Origin: Paenibacillus mellifer
GTDB lineage: Bacteria > Bacillota > Bacilli > Paenibacillales > Paenibacillaceae
Assembly: GCF_023195895.1 (NCBI RefSeq)
Contig: NZ_JALPRK010000020.1
Span: forward strand, 1-64,000
Direction: 5' to 3'
Length of the DNA stretch: 64,000 bases
Below are positions 43,634 through 52,621 of the stretch, piece after piece; the first letter of the stretch is position 1; the number at the start of each line of letters is the position of its first letter. A program made the position numbers and the translations under genes. The notes under the pieces were generated by a model. That model saw nothing but the letters and a program-made list of their open reading frames with translations. It was not told the DNA's origin and made no database searches.

Positions 43634-43785
43634 GGTTCATCATCCTCCTGATTAATTGTTTTGTAACCATTTTCATTCTAATAAAGTTCATATACAATTT
43701 AAAGAAGTGAAAACTGCTTCACTTAATTATATCCATGATACTTGCTATACATAATATAGCTACATCCATAGGGGAGGTTTGACGG

Positions 43786-44130
43786 ATGACTACCGTACGA
43801 AAGGCCAGCAATTATATTCCGAAAACGCCGGAGCATATCGAATGCAATATCGAGAAAACGCTGGATGTGCTCGGAGGGAAATGGGCGTTTCTTGTCATAC
43901 GGGAGCTATTTGGCGGAACGCTCCGTTTCGGGGAGCTGCAGCGACGAATTCCCCAGGTGAGCCCACGTGCGCTGACCAGCACGCTGCGCCATCTGGAGGA
44001 GAAGGGAGTATTGGAGCGGACGGTTTACCCGACCGTTCCCGTGACGGTTGAATATACGCTCACGCCGAAGGGCATGGACCTTCACGTCATTTGCCATGAA
44101 ATGAAGGTTTGGGCTGCGCGGTGGACCTAA
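43786..44130 (+). CDS. HxlR-family regulator
   Basis: A 114-residue winged helix of the HxlR/YodB type: CNIEKTLDVLGGKWAFLVIR, then PQVSPRALTSTLRHLEEKGV. The conserved Cys (residue 21) ahead of the helix-turn-helix is where YodB-like members sense electrophiles. GGGGAGG precedes the ATG. Divergent from the aldo/keto reductase operon across 150 bp, a natural regulatory target. Confidence 0.92.
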   Translation: MTTVRKASNYIPKTPEHIECNIEKTLDVLGGKWAFLVIRELFGGTLRFGELQRRIPQVSPRALTSTLRHLEEKGVLERTVYPTVPVTVEYTLTPKGMDLHVICHEMKVWAARWT

Positions 44131-44150
44131 CGGGTTGGGGGCGGGGGGCC

Positions 44151-45926
44151 ATGCTTCGATTGATCGGCAGAAGCATCCGCGATTTCCGCAAGTACTCCGC
44201 CAAGTTGCTGCTTTTTCAATTGCTTTACATGCTTGTCACGAGTGTGGTTATCCTTCCGGTTACCACGCTGTTGTTCAACCGCGTGCTCCGGGTGGTTGGC
44301 TCGGGCTCCCTGCTCAACGGGGAAGTGTACCGGCTCGGGCTAAGCTATAAAGGCTTGGCTGGACTGAGTCTCATCGGGATGGTTGCCTCCTTTACGCTGT
44401 TGATCCAATTGCTGGTACTAATTGTTCTGATTCAGCAGCGCTTCTTCGGCAAGGAGATCGCCATCGCCGACGCGGTGCTGACCGTACTGCGCAAAACGCC
44501 AAAACTGTTCGGGTTTGGCGTGTTCCAGCTGTTGCTGCTGTTGCTGCTTCTGATCCCGTTTCTGGATTCGCCGCTAACGGCTTCCTTTTACGCGTTGTTC
44601 AACGTTCCGATCTTCTTGAATAACCAAGTGTTGGATGCTTCTTTCACTATGACCGCCGCTTATATCGTGCTGCTTGCGGGTTTGTTGTATACCTTACTCC
44701 GGTGGATCTTCGTCCTGCATTGCATCGTACTGGAGGATATGAATCTGCGGCAGGCGGTGCGGCAAAGCCATATCCTGACGCAAGGCCGGCGTTGGCGGCT
44801 GTTTGGATCGCTGCTTCTGTTTAACGGTGCGGTGCTTGGGGGCACCTCTGCGGTGGTGTCCGCACTCGGTCATATCCCTACCTGGTTGAATCTCGATGTT
44901 CTTGCACTCGTGTCCCAACACTATTCGCTCACGGTTTCCACCGTGCTGGCCTACTTGCTGGAGCTTCTGTTGTTGCCGATTAACCTCTTCGTGTTAACGA
45001 GACTCTATTATGCGTTTGGCAGGTTAAGATGGATTCGTGCAAAAGATCAGCTTCAGGTTAGCCGCAGCAGGTTAGGCCGCATCGAAAAGCGGGTTGTCGT
45101 CTGGTGGAGAGGTCTGAAGTGGAAAAGGACGGCGTATGCCCTGGGTGCTGCCATCTACATCAGCCTGGCAGTACTTATCGGTTTGCGGGCGAATGATAGT
45201 CTGGTCTACGCCAAATGGAACGTGCAGATCGCGGCCCACCGAGGAGATACGTCGAACGCCCCGGAGAATTCAGTGCCCGCCCTGATCTCTGCGATCGACA
45301 AAGGTATCCAGGTCGCTGAGCTGGATGTGCAGATGACCAAGGACGGGGTTGCCGTGCTCAATCACGATTCCGATTTGAGACGGATGACGGGAGTACGGAA
45401 GCGGATCGCCGATATGACCTTCGCGGAGGTGCGGCAGTTATCCATCGGTCGGGACGCGAATGGATATCCGGTACATATTCCTTTGCTGTCCAGCGTGCTC
45501 GCCGAGGCGCAGGGGCGGATCAAGCTGTTGCTGGATCTGAAGCCGAACGGCTCCTCCAGCGAAGCGCTGGCGGAAGAAGTCGTTCGCCTCATCAAGGAAG
45601 CCGGAATGGAGGAAGAGGTGAGGGTGCAGTCGTTTGACGGTGTCGCGCTCAGCCGAATTCGGGAGCTGGCCCCCGAGATCAAGATCGGGAGAATTCTCTT
45701 CTTTGCGCTTGGCGACCTGTCGGCCCTTGACGTTGATTTCTACACAATTGAGCAGATCATGTTAACTGATTTCTTGCTCAATAAAGCCCATGCCGACGGT
45801 CGTGAGGTATGGGTCTGGACCGTTAATACTCGGCGGGATATGAAGGAAGTCCTCAAGTACCCCATCGATGGGATGATTACGGATATTCCCGAGACTGCAC
45901 AGTCTCTCGTGGAAGTTGATTTGTAA
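44151..45926 (+). CDS. Membrane glycerophosphodiester phosphodiesterase
   Basis: About 591 residues. Residues 1-340 hold eight or so membrane helices (the GPDPase_memb domain). Residues 355-590 form a GDPD catalytic domain with AAHRGDTSNAPENS, ELDVQMTKDGVAVLNHD and VWTVNTRRDM. It hydrolyses glycerophosphodiesters, probably from lipids or lipoteichoic acid, on the outer face. ATG 44151 follows GGGGGCGGGGGG; it starts 20 bp after hxlR and may be cotranscribed with it. Confidence 0.93.
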   Translation: MLRLIGRSIRDFRKYSAKLLLFQLLYMLVTSVVILPVTTLLFNRVLRVVGSGSLLNGEVYRLGLSYKGLAGLSLIGMVASFTLLIQLLVLIVLIQQRFFGKEIAIADAVLTVLRKTPKLFGFGVFQLLLLLLLLIPFLDSPLTASFYALFNVPIFLNNQVLDASFTMTAAYIVLLAGLLYTLLRWIFVLHCIVLEDMNLRQAVRQSHILTQGRRWRLFGSLLLFNGAVLGGTSAVVSALGHIPTWLNLDVLALVSQHYSLTVSTVLAYLLELLLLPINLFVLTRLYYAFGRLRWIRAKDQLQVSRSRLGRIEKRVVVWWRGLKWKRTAYALGAAIYISLAVLIGLRANDSLVYAKWNVQIAAHRGDTSNAPENSVPALISAIDKGIQVAELDVQMTKDGVAVLNHDSDLRRMTGVRKRIADMTFAEVRQLSIGRDANGYPVHIPLLSSVLAEAQGRIKLLLDLKPNGSSSEALAEEVVRLIKEAGMEEEVRVQSFDGVALSRIRELAPEIKIGRILFFALGDLSALDVDFYTIEQIMLTDFLLNKAHADGREVWVWTVNTRRDMKEVLKYPIDGMITDIPETAQSLVEVDL

Positions 45927-45947
45927 GCCCTGAGACGAAACAGTACA

Positions 45948-45984
45948 AGCGTCATCCCGCTGATTTAAGGGATGACGCTTTTGA
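45948..45984. terminator. Bidirectional terminator
   Basis: A 10-bp stem, GCGTCATCCC (45950-45959) with GGGATGACGC (45970-45979), followed by TTTTGATTT. It separates convergent genes. Confidence 0.88.
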
Positions 45985-46005
45985 TTTATTGCTGTTCGGC
46001 TATTT

Positions 46006-46344
46006 CTAAAGTGCTTGGGAAGCTTGAGCCAGCAAAGAGGAGAGCAAGGCGTAGTCCGGAGTGACGCCTTCCTTGAATTTGATCCATTTACGTTCCGGCG
46101 GTCCTTCGAAGCCCTTCGGCACTTCCAGCCCGTCGGCGTTCATGATCATGAAGGCTATCGCGTCTTTCGATGGCGAAATCACCGCTGCGTAATGGCCGTT
46201 CTTCAGGAAATGGGGTTTCTTATATTGAATTCGCTCTTCTACCGAAGGAATGGTTTGGTGAACCATCTCTCTCAGTTGATGGGAAAGTTCAATTTGCCAG
46301 GGTGCCCCTAATTGGTCAATAAAGGTGGTAACTTCTTCGTTCAT
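46006..46344 (-). CDS. DUF1801-family protein
   Basis: A 112-residue protein of the DUF1801/YdhG group, with ERIQYKKPHFLKNGHYAAVI and MIMNADGLEVPKGFEG. The fold resembles frataxin-like iron proteins in some annotations, but the function is not established. Stands 90 bp downstream of the sulfurtransferase gene on the same strand. Confidence 0.8.
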   Translation of the reverse strand: MNEEVTTFIDQLGAPWQIELSHQLREMVHQTIPSVEERIQYKKPHFLKNGHYAAVISPSKDAIAFMIMNADGLEVPKGFEGPPERKWIKFKEGVTPDYALLSSLLAQASQAL

Positions 46345-46433
46345 GGTTATCGATCAGCTCCCGCCGTAATTTTTTTCCACAAAAGGAATATACAATGGGA
46401 GGAATATTCTTGTAAAGGTATTTAAAATTTTAT

Positions 46434-47282
46434 TCATTCTCCGCCTGTTTCGATCGGATTCTCTGGGTAAGAAATCCAATCGCTCCAGCTGCCGGCGTAC
46501 AGCTTGACCTGCGTGTAGCCGAGCCGATGGAGGGCGAGTACGTTCGGGCAAGCGCTCACGCCGGAGCCGCAGTAGACGATGGCCTCGCGGCCTTCGTCCA
46601 ATGCGGTAATGACCGGCGCCAGCTGCTCGTGCAACTCGCCTTCGCTCTTCCAGGAGCCGTTGTCGCCTTGTACCTGCTTCCAAAAACGGTTAATCGCCCC
46701 CGGAATATGGCCGGCCTTGATGTCAAGCGGCTCCTGCAGTCCGGCGTAGCGATCCGCGGCGCGCGAGTCCACGAGCAGGACGCCGGGATCGCCCAGCGCC
46801 CGGCGGACGTCCTCGACGCCGGCCAGCAACTGCGGCCGGAGCGAGGGGGTGAAGGCGGCGGGGACGACGGTCCGCCGCTCGGCCGTCACGGGATAGCCGC
46901 CGGCTTGCCAGGCGGCGAATCCCTCCTCCATGACGTAGACGTCGTCATGGCCCAACCAGCGCAGCAGCCACCATAGGCGGGAGGCGTACATGCCTCCCTG
47001 GTCGTCGTAGGCGACCACCCTGGTGGCGTTGCCGATGCCGGCGCGGGCGAAGCGCGCGGCCAACACGTCTGGGGCGGGCAGCGGGTGGCGCCCGCCGTGT
47101 TCGGTGACCGGGGCCGATAGATCCTGTTCCAGATCGAGATAAACGGCACCGGGAATGTGCGCGGCGTCGTAAGCCGTGCTCCCGGCCTCCGGCCGGCCCA
47201 GCTCGAAGCGGCAATCGACGATGACGAGATCCGGTTCATACTGGCGAGCCAGCAGCCATTGTTTTGAAACAATCGGATTCAT
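46434..47282 (-). CDS. Thiosulfate/3-mercaptopyruvate sulfurtransferase
   Basis: About 282 residues, two rhodanese domains. The N-terminal domain (about 1-135) is inactive-type. The C-terminal domain carries the catalytic Cys in IVYCGSGVSACPN. The loop CGSGVSA matches 3-mercaptopyruvate-type enzymes more than thiosulfate-type (CRxGx[RT]). The ATG at 47282 follows ATGGAGGTAC; an in-frame ATG at 47297 is the site itself. The middle is markedly richer in GC than neighbouring genes. Confidence 0.92.
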   Translation of the reverse strand: MNPIVSKQWLLARQYEPDLVIVDCRFELGRPEAGSTAYDAAHIPGAVYLDLEQDLSAPVTEHGGRHPLPAPDVLAARFARAGIGNATRVVAYDDQGGMYASRLWWLLRWLGHDDVYVMEEGFAAWQAGGYPVTAERRTVVPAAFTPSLRPQLLAGVEDVRRALGDPGVLLVDSRAADRYAGLQEPLDIKAGHIPGAINRFWKQVQGDNGSWKSEGELHEQLAPVITALDEGREAIVYCGSGVSACPNVLALHRLGYTQVKLYAGSWSDWISYPENPIETGGE

Positions 47283-47384
47283 AGAGAGTACCTCCATTAT
47301 AGGGATGGATTGCGGCCGATTCTCAGCTTTACGGCCAGGTTATCCCCAATGTAGCACAGGGGTGAAAGGGCGTAAAGAAATCAA

Positions 47385-47413
47385 TTGAGCAACCGCCTTA
47401 ACTCCGCTATAAT
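47385..47413 (+). promoter_or_regulatory. Sigma-A promoter for the EamA transporter
   Basis: TTGAGC (47385-47390), 17 bp, TATAAT (47408-47413). Transcription would begin near 47420, which rules out the TTG at 47422 as a normal start for the gene. Confidence 0.75.
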
Positions 47414-47475
47414 GAAGTGGTTTGCAACAAGATTGGAACGATAAAATTAACGGAAAGCTGGGACCCTTAAACCAT

Positions 47476-48417
47476 ATGCATACCAACACCAAGTCCATGG
47501 GCAAATATGAAATTTTGTACGTAATTGGCATTATCGCCATCTCGTTTTCTTCGATTTTCATCCGCTGGTCCAATGCCGAAGTTTCGGTGATCGCCATGTA
47601 CCGGATGTATCTGACTAACTTGCTGATGTTGCCGCTGTTGTGGAGCTATCGTGGGGAAATTGCGCGTCTGACCGCAAAGCAATGGGGGCGCCTTATGTTC
47701 TCCGGGCTCATGCTGGGGCTGCATTTCCTGCTGTGGATGGGGTCACTTCGTTTGACGACTGTAGCGAGCTCCACGGTCATTCTAACCTTGGAGCCGATTA
47801 TCGTGATGTTTGGGTCGTTTTTTCTGTTTGGCGCCAAAATCAATAAAGCGATGATACTCGGCGTTTCGTTAGCCCTCATCGGCTCAATCGCCATTGGTTC
47901 CGGGGATTTCGCCTTGTCCGGCGCAGCCGTTACCGGCGACTTGCTGTCCTTGCTTGGCACGGTTGCGGTCGCGGTGCATATCCTGGTCGGCAAGCAGTTG
48001 CTGCAAACGATCAGCGCGTTTGTTTATAATTTTCTTGTATTCGCGGTGGCAGGAACGTCGATGGCAGTATACAACCTTGTCGCCGGCATCCGCTTTACCG
48101 GCTACGAGCCGCGCGAATGGGGGATATTCCTGCTGCTCGCGATTGTCCCGACGTTGTTTGGACATTATCTGTTCAACTGGCTGATGAAATACCTCAGCGC
48201 TTCGGCCGTGTCGATGGCCGTCCTCGGTGAGCCGGTGTTTGCTTCATTGTTGGCTTGGATGCTGCTGAAGGAAAGCTTGACTCCGCTGCAGCTGTCGGCA
48301 GGCGTACTCATCTTATGCGGCGTGTGGATCTTCATTCGTTATGGCAAAGAAACGCCTGCCGGGATGCCGGAGAACGCGGAGGTTCTGAATGCGGGGCAAG
48401 AGGGAAAGGCGAGTTAA
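47476..48417 (+). CDS. EamA-family (DMT) transporter
   Basis: About 313 residues with ten helices in two EamA repeats, including ISFSSIFIRWSNAEVSVIAM and, at the end of the second, VLGEPVFASLLAWMLLKESL. A drug/metabolite exporter of unknown substrate. The start is uncertain: ATG 47476 or ATG 47497, since neither has a clear ribosome-binding site and the promoter excludes the more upstream TTG. Confidence 0.88.
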   Translation: MHTNTKSMGKYEILYVIGIIAISFSSIFIRWSNAEVSVIAMYRMYLTNLLMLPLLWSYRGEIARLTAKQWGRLMFSGLMLGLHFLLWMGSLRLTTVASSTVILTLEPIIVMFGSFFLFGAKINKAMILGVSLALIGSIAIGSGDFALSGAAVTGDLLSLLGTVAVAVHILVGKQLLQTISAFVYNFLVFAVAGTSMAVYNLVAGIRFTGYEPREWGIFLLLAIVPTLFGHYLFNWLMKYLSASAVSMAVLGEPVFASLLAWMLLKESLTPLQLSAGVLILCGVWIFIRYGKETPAGMPENAEVLNAGQEGKAS

Positions 48418-48429
48418 GGGGAGAATGAA

Positions 48430-48642
48430 TTATTTTCTCAACTCGAAAAATTGGCATTCCCGGCGTGGATGATAGGAAAGCTCGCTTACTCCAGCTTGGG
48501 TGATAATGGTGTCGTCCGTGAAACGGATAATGATACTGCCGTTGTCGATCATATGATCGTCACGGAAAACGCGGATGCGAAGCTTGCGGTCCAACGCTTC
48601 CTGGAAATCCGCCTCGGTAAACAGTTCTCTGAGGGTAGGCAT
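48430..48642 (-). CDS. Small conserved-looking hypothetical protein
   Basis: 70 residues, mixed charge, no membrane segment (LRIRVFRDDHMIDNGSIIIR, then ITQAGVSELSYHPRRECQFF). AAGGAGATAT before the ATG argues that it is translated. The beta-rich pattern could be a small barrel. I do not recognise it. Converges with the EamA gene. Confidence 0.65.
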   Translation of the reverse strand: MPTLRELFTEADFQEALDRKLRIRVFRDDHMIDNGSIIIRFTDDTIITQAGVSELSYHPRRECQFFELRK

Positions 48643-48759
48643 GATCGCGATATCTCCTTATGGGCTCAAAATGAGTCTAAACGACTCTAGTTATTGTACC
48701 CGGAACCCCGCTGGTTGAAAAGAGAACGCCTGGGGCCTAAGATTCCCCCTTGCTCGGAG

Positions 48760-48875
48760 CTTTACACAATTATCCCCTTGGATCAGATCGTGGTGAATCA
48801 AGCACGAACATGCTCGGGAGAAGAGAATACGAGTGAAGGAGTTCCCTTAACAAAAGGGATAATCGTTCAAAGAGC
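48760..48875. repeat. Inverted repeat element with ATTATCCC arms
   Basis: The 300-bp gap between the small hypothetical gene and fabH holds an inverted pair. AATTATCCCCTT (48766-48777) faces AAAGGGATAAT (48853-48863), and beyond them GCTTTACAC and GTTCAAAGAGC also roughly match. A close copy of the right arm, AAAGGGATAATCG followed by TGCAAAGGAG, occurs at 34009-34032 ahead of the flavodoxin promoter. It may be a dispersed short repeat. The rest of the gap shows nothing. Confidence 0.4.
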
Positions 48876-48901
48876 TATTTAAATAAGGGCTAGGGTATCG
48901 T

Positions 48902-48942
48902 AAAAAGTCGATCAGGATGTGACTCTCCTGATCGACTTTTTT
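48902..48942 (-). terminator. Terminator after fabH
   Basis: A 16-bp perfect stem (AAAAAGTCGATCAGGA with TCCTGATCGACTTTTT) around an eight-base loop, T-rich on both sides. Confidence 0.93.
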
Positions 48943-48943
48943 G

Positions 48944-49951
48944 TCATAATGAGTCCGGTACGCCCCAGCGGAGAATCAAGCCAGCATGGGTTAAGCCGCT
49001 GCCGAAGCCGTACAGCAGCACACGGTCACCGAATTTCAGCCGGCCCGTGTCGACGCCAACCTGCAAGGCCAGCGGAATCGAAGCAGAAGATGTATTGCCC
49101 ATGTCCTGTACGCTTTGCAGCGTTTTGGCGAGCGGGAGGTCCGCTTTCTCGCAGATGGACTCGATCATACGCAGATTGGCGCTATGCGGCACGAACCAAT
49201 CGACGTCCTCCCGGGTGAGCTCAGCCTGCTCCAGCAGCTGCTCGATTCCGGCGGTGACGGTACGCACGGCCCATTTAAACACCTCGCGGCCATTTTGTAC
49301 GATTTTGCCCTTCCCTTCGAGCGTTTGACCGTCCATCTGATCCGCCAGTCCGGAACGATAGACGTGAATGCCGCCGGCCCCGTTCGTTCCGAGAATAAAC
49401 GATTCGAAACCGGGGTCTTCGGGATCGGCTTCGACAAGCACGGCCCCGGCCCCATCCCCGAAAAGGATGCAGGTGCTGCGGTCGGTGTAGTCGGTGATTT
49501 TGGACATCGTTTCGCCGGCAACAACAAGGATTTTGCGATGCAGGCCAGAGCTGATCATGCCGTTCGCCAAATGCAAGGCATAAGCGAAGCCGGCACAGGT
49601 CGCGTTAAGATCGATGGCCCCGGCCCGCTCCATGCCAAAGTGTTGCTGAACCCGGCAGGATACGGTCGGAAATGAGAAATCCGGCGTCGTCGTCGCGGCG
49701 ATGATGAAGTCGACGTCGTCCAGCGTGACTCGGTACGTATCGAGAAGGCGCTCCGCCGCCCGGATGCAGAGATGCGAGGTAAATTCGTCCTCGGCAGCGA
49801 TATGCCGTTCCTTGATGCCCGTGCGTTGTACAATCCACTCGTCGCTTGTATCAACGAGCCGCTCTAAATCCTCATTGGTTAGAATTTTCTCAGGGACATA
49901 GGTCCCCAGGGCGGTAATGCGGGCCTTGGAAAGGGATTTCTGTGTGGTCAA
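48944..49951 (-). CDS. fabH: 3-oxoacyl-ACP synthase III
   Basis: A 335-residue KAS III that condenses acyl-CoA with malonyl-ACP to start fatty acid synthesis. Catalytic triad: Cys in LNATCAGF, His in WFVPHSANLRM, Asn in MGNTSSASIP. The start is TTG behind AAAGGAG. The FapR-like box overlapping the start region points to feedback by malonyl-CoA. It stands apart from other fab genes, so a second fabH elsewhere is likely. Confidence 0.95.
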   Translation of the reverse strand: MTTQKSLSKARITALGTYVPEKILTNEDLERLVDTSDEWIVQRTGIKERHIAAEDEFTSHLCIRAAERLLDTYRVTLDDVDFIIAATTTPDFSFPTVSCRVQQHFGMERAGAIDLNATCAGFAYALHLANGMISSGLHRKILVVAGETMSKITDYTDRSTCILFGDGAGAVLVEADPEDPGFESFILGTNGAGGIHVYRSGLADQMDGQTLEGKGKIVQNGREVFKWAVRTVTAGIEQLLEQAELTREDVDWFVPHSANLRMIESICEKADLPLAKTLQSVQDMGNTSSASIPLALQVGVDTGRLKFGDRVLLYGFGSGLTHAGLILRWGVPDSL

Positions 49952-49992
49952 CCGTATCAGCTCCTTTATTTCATTATTTTTAGTATCAAGTA

Positions 49993-50019
49993 TTAGTACC
50001 AGGTGTTAAAAATAGTATA
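49993..50019 (-). promoter_or_regulatory. FapR-like operator and -10 of fabH
   Basis: TTAGTACCAGGTGTTAA (49993-50009) matches most of the FapR consensus TTAGTACCTGATACTAA. On the minus strand the -10 hexamer TATACT (50014-50019) directly precedes it, so bound FapR would cover the start site. Confidence 0.7.
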
Positions 50020-50113
50020 CCATGATAATTACTAACCTTCCAATGTTCTATACAAAACATGCACCTGGTCAATGCTATAATAGTTCCGAGGAAAGGAGTG
50101 TTCGAACGAACTT

Positions 50114-52246
50114 ATGAAGACGTTGGTATTAGCGGAGAAGCCGTCGGTCGCAAGAGAAATTGCGCGAGTAATCGGCAGCCGAGATAAGCATAAAAGTCAT
50201 TTTGAAGGACCCAACTACGTGGTGACCTGGGCGCTGGGGCATTTGGTCGGGTTGGCGGAGCCGGAGGATTATGACGCGAAGTTCGCTACGTGGGCGTTGG
50301 AGGATTTACCGATTTTACCCGATAAAATGAAGCTGAAGGTGCTGCGCGAAAGCAGCCACCAGTTCAAGGCAGTGCAGCAGCTCATGCGGCGCCAGGATAT
50401 CGGCGAGATGATCGTAGCCACCGATGCTGCTCGCGAGGGCGAGCTGCTCGCCCGCTGGATTATGGATATGGTCAAATGGAATAAGCCGTTTCAGCGGCTG
50501 TGGATTTCCTCGCAAACGGATAAAGCGATCAAGGAAGGCTTCGCGTCGCTGAAGCCGGGGAGCCAATATGAACGTTTGTACCATTCGGCACGCTGCCGGG
50601 CGGAAGCTGACTGGATGGTAGGCCTTAATGTCACTCGGGCGCTCACGACCAAATTCGGCGCACCGCTCTCGGCCGGACGGGTGCAAACGCCGACGCTGGG
50701 CATGATCATGTTGCGCGAGAACGAAATTCTCCGTTTCCGTTCGGAGGAATACAACATGCTACGCGCTGACTTCGGCAAGTTCGAAGCGGTATGGCGTGGT
50801 GGAAACGGTGATGCTCGTATTTTTGATGCAGAGCGGTTGAACGCTCTGAAGCAGAAACTCGAAGGGGCTTCCGGCAATATCGCCAAGCTGGTTAAGCATG
50901 AAAAAACGGTGCCCCACCCGCTGGCTTACGATTTGACCGAACTGCAACGAGACGCGAACCGTCTGCTTGGATTCTCGGCCAAGCAGACCTCAAATGTGCT
51001 TCAGCGGCTCTACGAGCAGCATAAGCTGGTGACTTATCCGCGGACGGATTCGCGGTATCTGACGTCGGACATGACGGAGACGCTCAAGGAACGGCTGACC
51101 AGCGTAGCGATCGGCCCTTATGCTCCTTTGGCCCGGCCGCTGCTTCGGGGCTCGCTGCAGCTGAGTAAGCGGGTGGTCGATGACAGCAAGGTCACTGACC
51201 ATCATGCGATTATCCCGACGGAGCAAGTAGTACTGCTGAACGCGCTGAGCGCGGACGAACGCAAGCTGTACGATTTGATCGTGCGGCGGTTTATCAGTTT
51301 GTTTTATCCGCCGGCCAGATTCGATCAAGTCAGCGTAACGGTGGAAATTGCCGGCGAGACGCTTCACGCCAAGGGTACGACGATCAAGGATGCCGGATGG
51401 CGTGCCGTTTATGACGGGCAAGCGATGGAGGACGAAGAAGGCGGCGAGGACGATGCCGAAAGCGGTTCGGCGCTGCCGGAGCTGAACCAGGGCGAGGCGG
51501 CGAAAGTGCAGCGCTGCCGTGTGACGCCGGGGCGGACCCAGCCGCCGAAGCGATACACGGAAGCCGCCCTGCTGACCCAGATGGAGAAGCATGGGCTGGG
51601 CACGCCGGCAACGCGGGCAGACATCATCGAGAAGCTGGTCAGCTCGGATACGATCGAGCGGCAGGGGAACTCCCTGCATCCGACCGGCAAAGGCAAGCAG
51701 CTGATCGAGCTAGCGCCGGCCGATTTGCGCACGCCGGAGCTGACGGCCCGCTGGGAGGCGGAGCTGGAGCGGATCGCGCGCGGTCAAGGCCAGCCGGGGC
51801 CGTTCCTAAGCGGCATTCGCGAAATGGCGGTCAGCCTCGTGCAAGGCGTAAAACGCAGCGATGCGACGTACAAACCGCATAATGTCTCGAATAGCCATTG
51901 CCCGGAATGCGGAACGCGGCTGCTCGAGAAGAAGACCGGGCGCGGACTGATGTTGCTCTGCCCCAGCGAGGACTGCGGTTATCGCCGTTCTGGCGAGAAG
52001 CGCTTGTCTAACCGCCGCTGCCCGCAATGCCATAAGAAGATGGAGCTCAAGGAAGGCAAAGCGGGGATGTATGTACAGTGCATCTCCTGCGGCATTAACG
52101 AGGTGCTTGGGAAAGACAAGGATAAGCATATGAACAAACGCGAGCAGCAGCGGCTCGTCAAGCAATACTCCCAGCCGCAGGAATCTGGCGGGGTGAATCT
52201 CGGCGAGTTGCTAAAAGCAGCACTAGAGAAGAAGGGCGACGATTAA
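50114..52246 (+). CDS. topB: DNA topoisomerase III
   Basis: A 710-residue type IA topoisomerase. The TOPRIM domain begins LVLAEKPSVAREIARVIG. The catalytic Tyr lies in VTYPRTDSRYL near residue 310, and SAGRVQTPTLGMI belongs to the core. The C-terminus (about 595-680) carries zinc-ribbon pairs, CPECG/CPSEDC and CPQC/CISC. AAAGGAG precedes the ATG by about 16 bp, longer than usual. Acts in resolving recombination and replication intermediates. Confidence 0.95.
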   Translation: MKTLVLAEKPSVAREIARVIGSRDKHKSHFEGPNYVVTWALGHLVGLAEPEDYDAKFATWALEDLPILPDKMKLKVLRESSHQFKAVQQLMRRQDIGEMIVATDAAREGELLARWIMDMVKWNKPFQRLWISSQTDKAIKEGFASLKPGSQYERLYHSARCRAEADWMVGLNVTRALTTKFGAPLSAGRVQTPTLGMIMLRENEILRFRSEEYNMLRADFGKFEAVWRGGNGDARIFDAERLNALKQKLEGASGNIAKLVKHEKTVPHPLAYDLTELQRDANRLLGFSAKQTSNVLQRLYEQHKLVTYPRTDSRYLTSDMTETLKERLTSVAIGPYAPLARPLLRGSLQLSKRVVDDSKVTDHHAIIPTEQVVLLNALSADERKLYDLIVRRFISLFYPPARFDQVSVTVEIAGETLHAKGTTIKDAGWRAVYDGQAMEDEEGGEDDAESGSALPELNQGEAAKVQRCRVTPGRTQPPKRYTEAALLTQMEKHGLGTPATRADIIEKLVSSDTIERQGNSLHPTGKGKQLIELAPADLRTPELTARWEAELERIARGQGQPGPFLSGIREMAVSLVQGVKRSDATYKPHNVSNSHCPECGTRLLEKKTGRGLMLLCPSEDCGYRRSGEKRLSNRRCPQCHKKMELKEGKAGMYVQCISCGINEVLGKDKDKHMNKREQQRLVKQYSQPQESGGVNLGELLKAALEKKGDD

Positions 52247-52323
52247 TCGGCTCCGGTAAACGGATCATAGGCTCGCATAAATCGGCAGCCTTTACGGGAC
52301 GCTAAGTACCGGAGGTGATAAGG

Positions 52324-52461
52324 GTGCCGCATCACAAAGCGCGGAAGACCGAGAACCAGCAGAACAAGTCGAGGCTGATGGAACCAACCGTGGCGGCCAA
52401 GCCGAAGAAGCAGGCCGATTACCCGCCCAATCTGAACGAGATTCCGAAGAATGAAACCTGA
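52324..52461 (+). CDS. Small basic hypothetical protein (45 aa)
   Basis: A GTG-started frame of 45 codons (begins PHHKARKTENQQNKSR, ends LNEIPKNET). It is highly polar and basic, without hydrophobic segments. CCGGAGGTGATAAG gives an excellent ribosome-binding site and a terminator follows right after, so it looks like a real gene. Composition resembles small unstructured spore- or nucleic-acid-associated proteins, but I cannot name it. Confidence 0.6.
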   Translation: MPHHKARKTENQQNKSRLMEPTVAAKPKKQADYPPNLNEIPKNET

Positions 52462-52478
52462 TGATTTTTACGGTTGAG

Positions 52479-52502
52479 GCTCCCCTTGCGGGGAGCTTTT
52501 TT
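52479..52502 (+). terminator. Terminator after the 45-aa gene
   Basis: GCTCCCC/GGGGAGC stem with loop TTGC, then TTTTTT. Confidence 0.93.
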
Positions 52503-52621
52503 ACATAGAAGTGAGTGGGCCAATAAGATGCTGTTGCTCCGCTGTTGAGGTATAATAGAGATAGAAACGTCAACATTCGAACGAAGAGAATCGAAAGGGG
52601 GCGGCGAAGACGAAAACGGGT

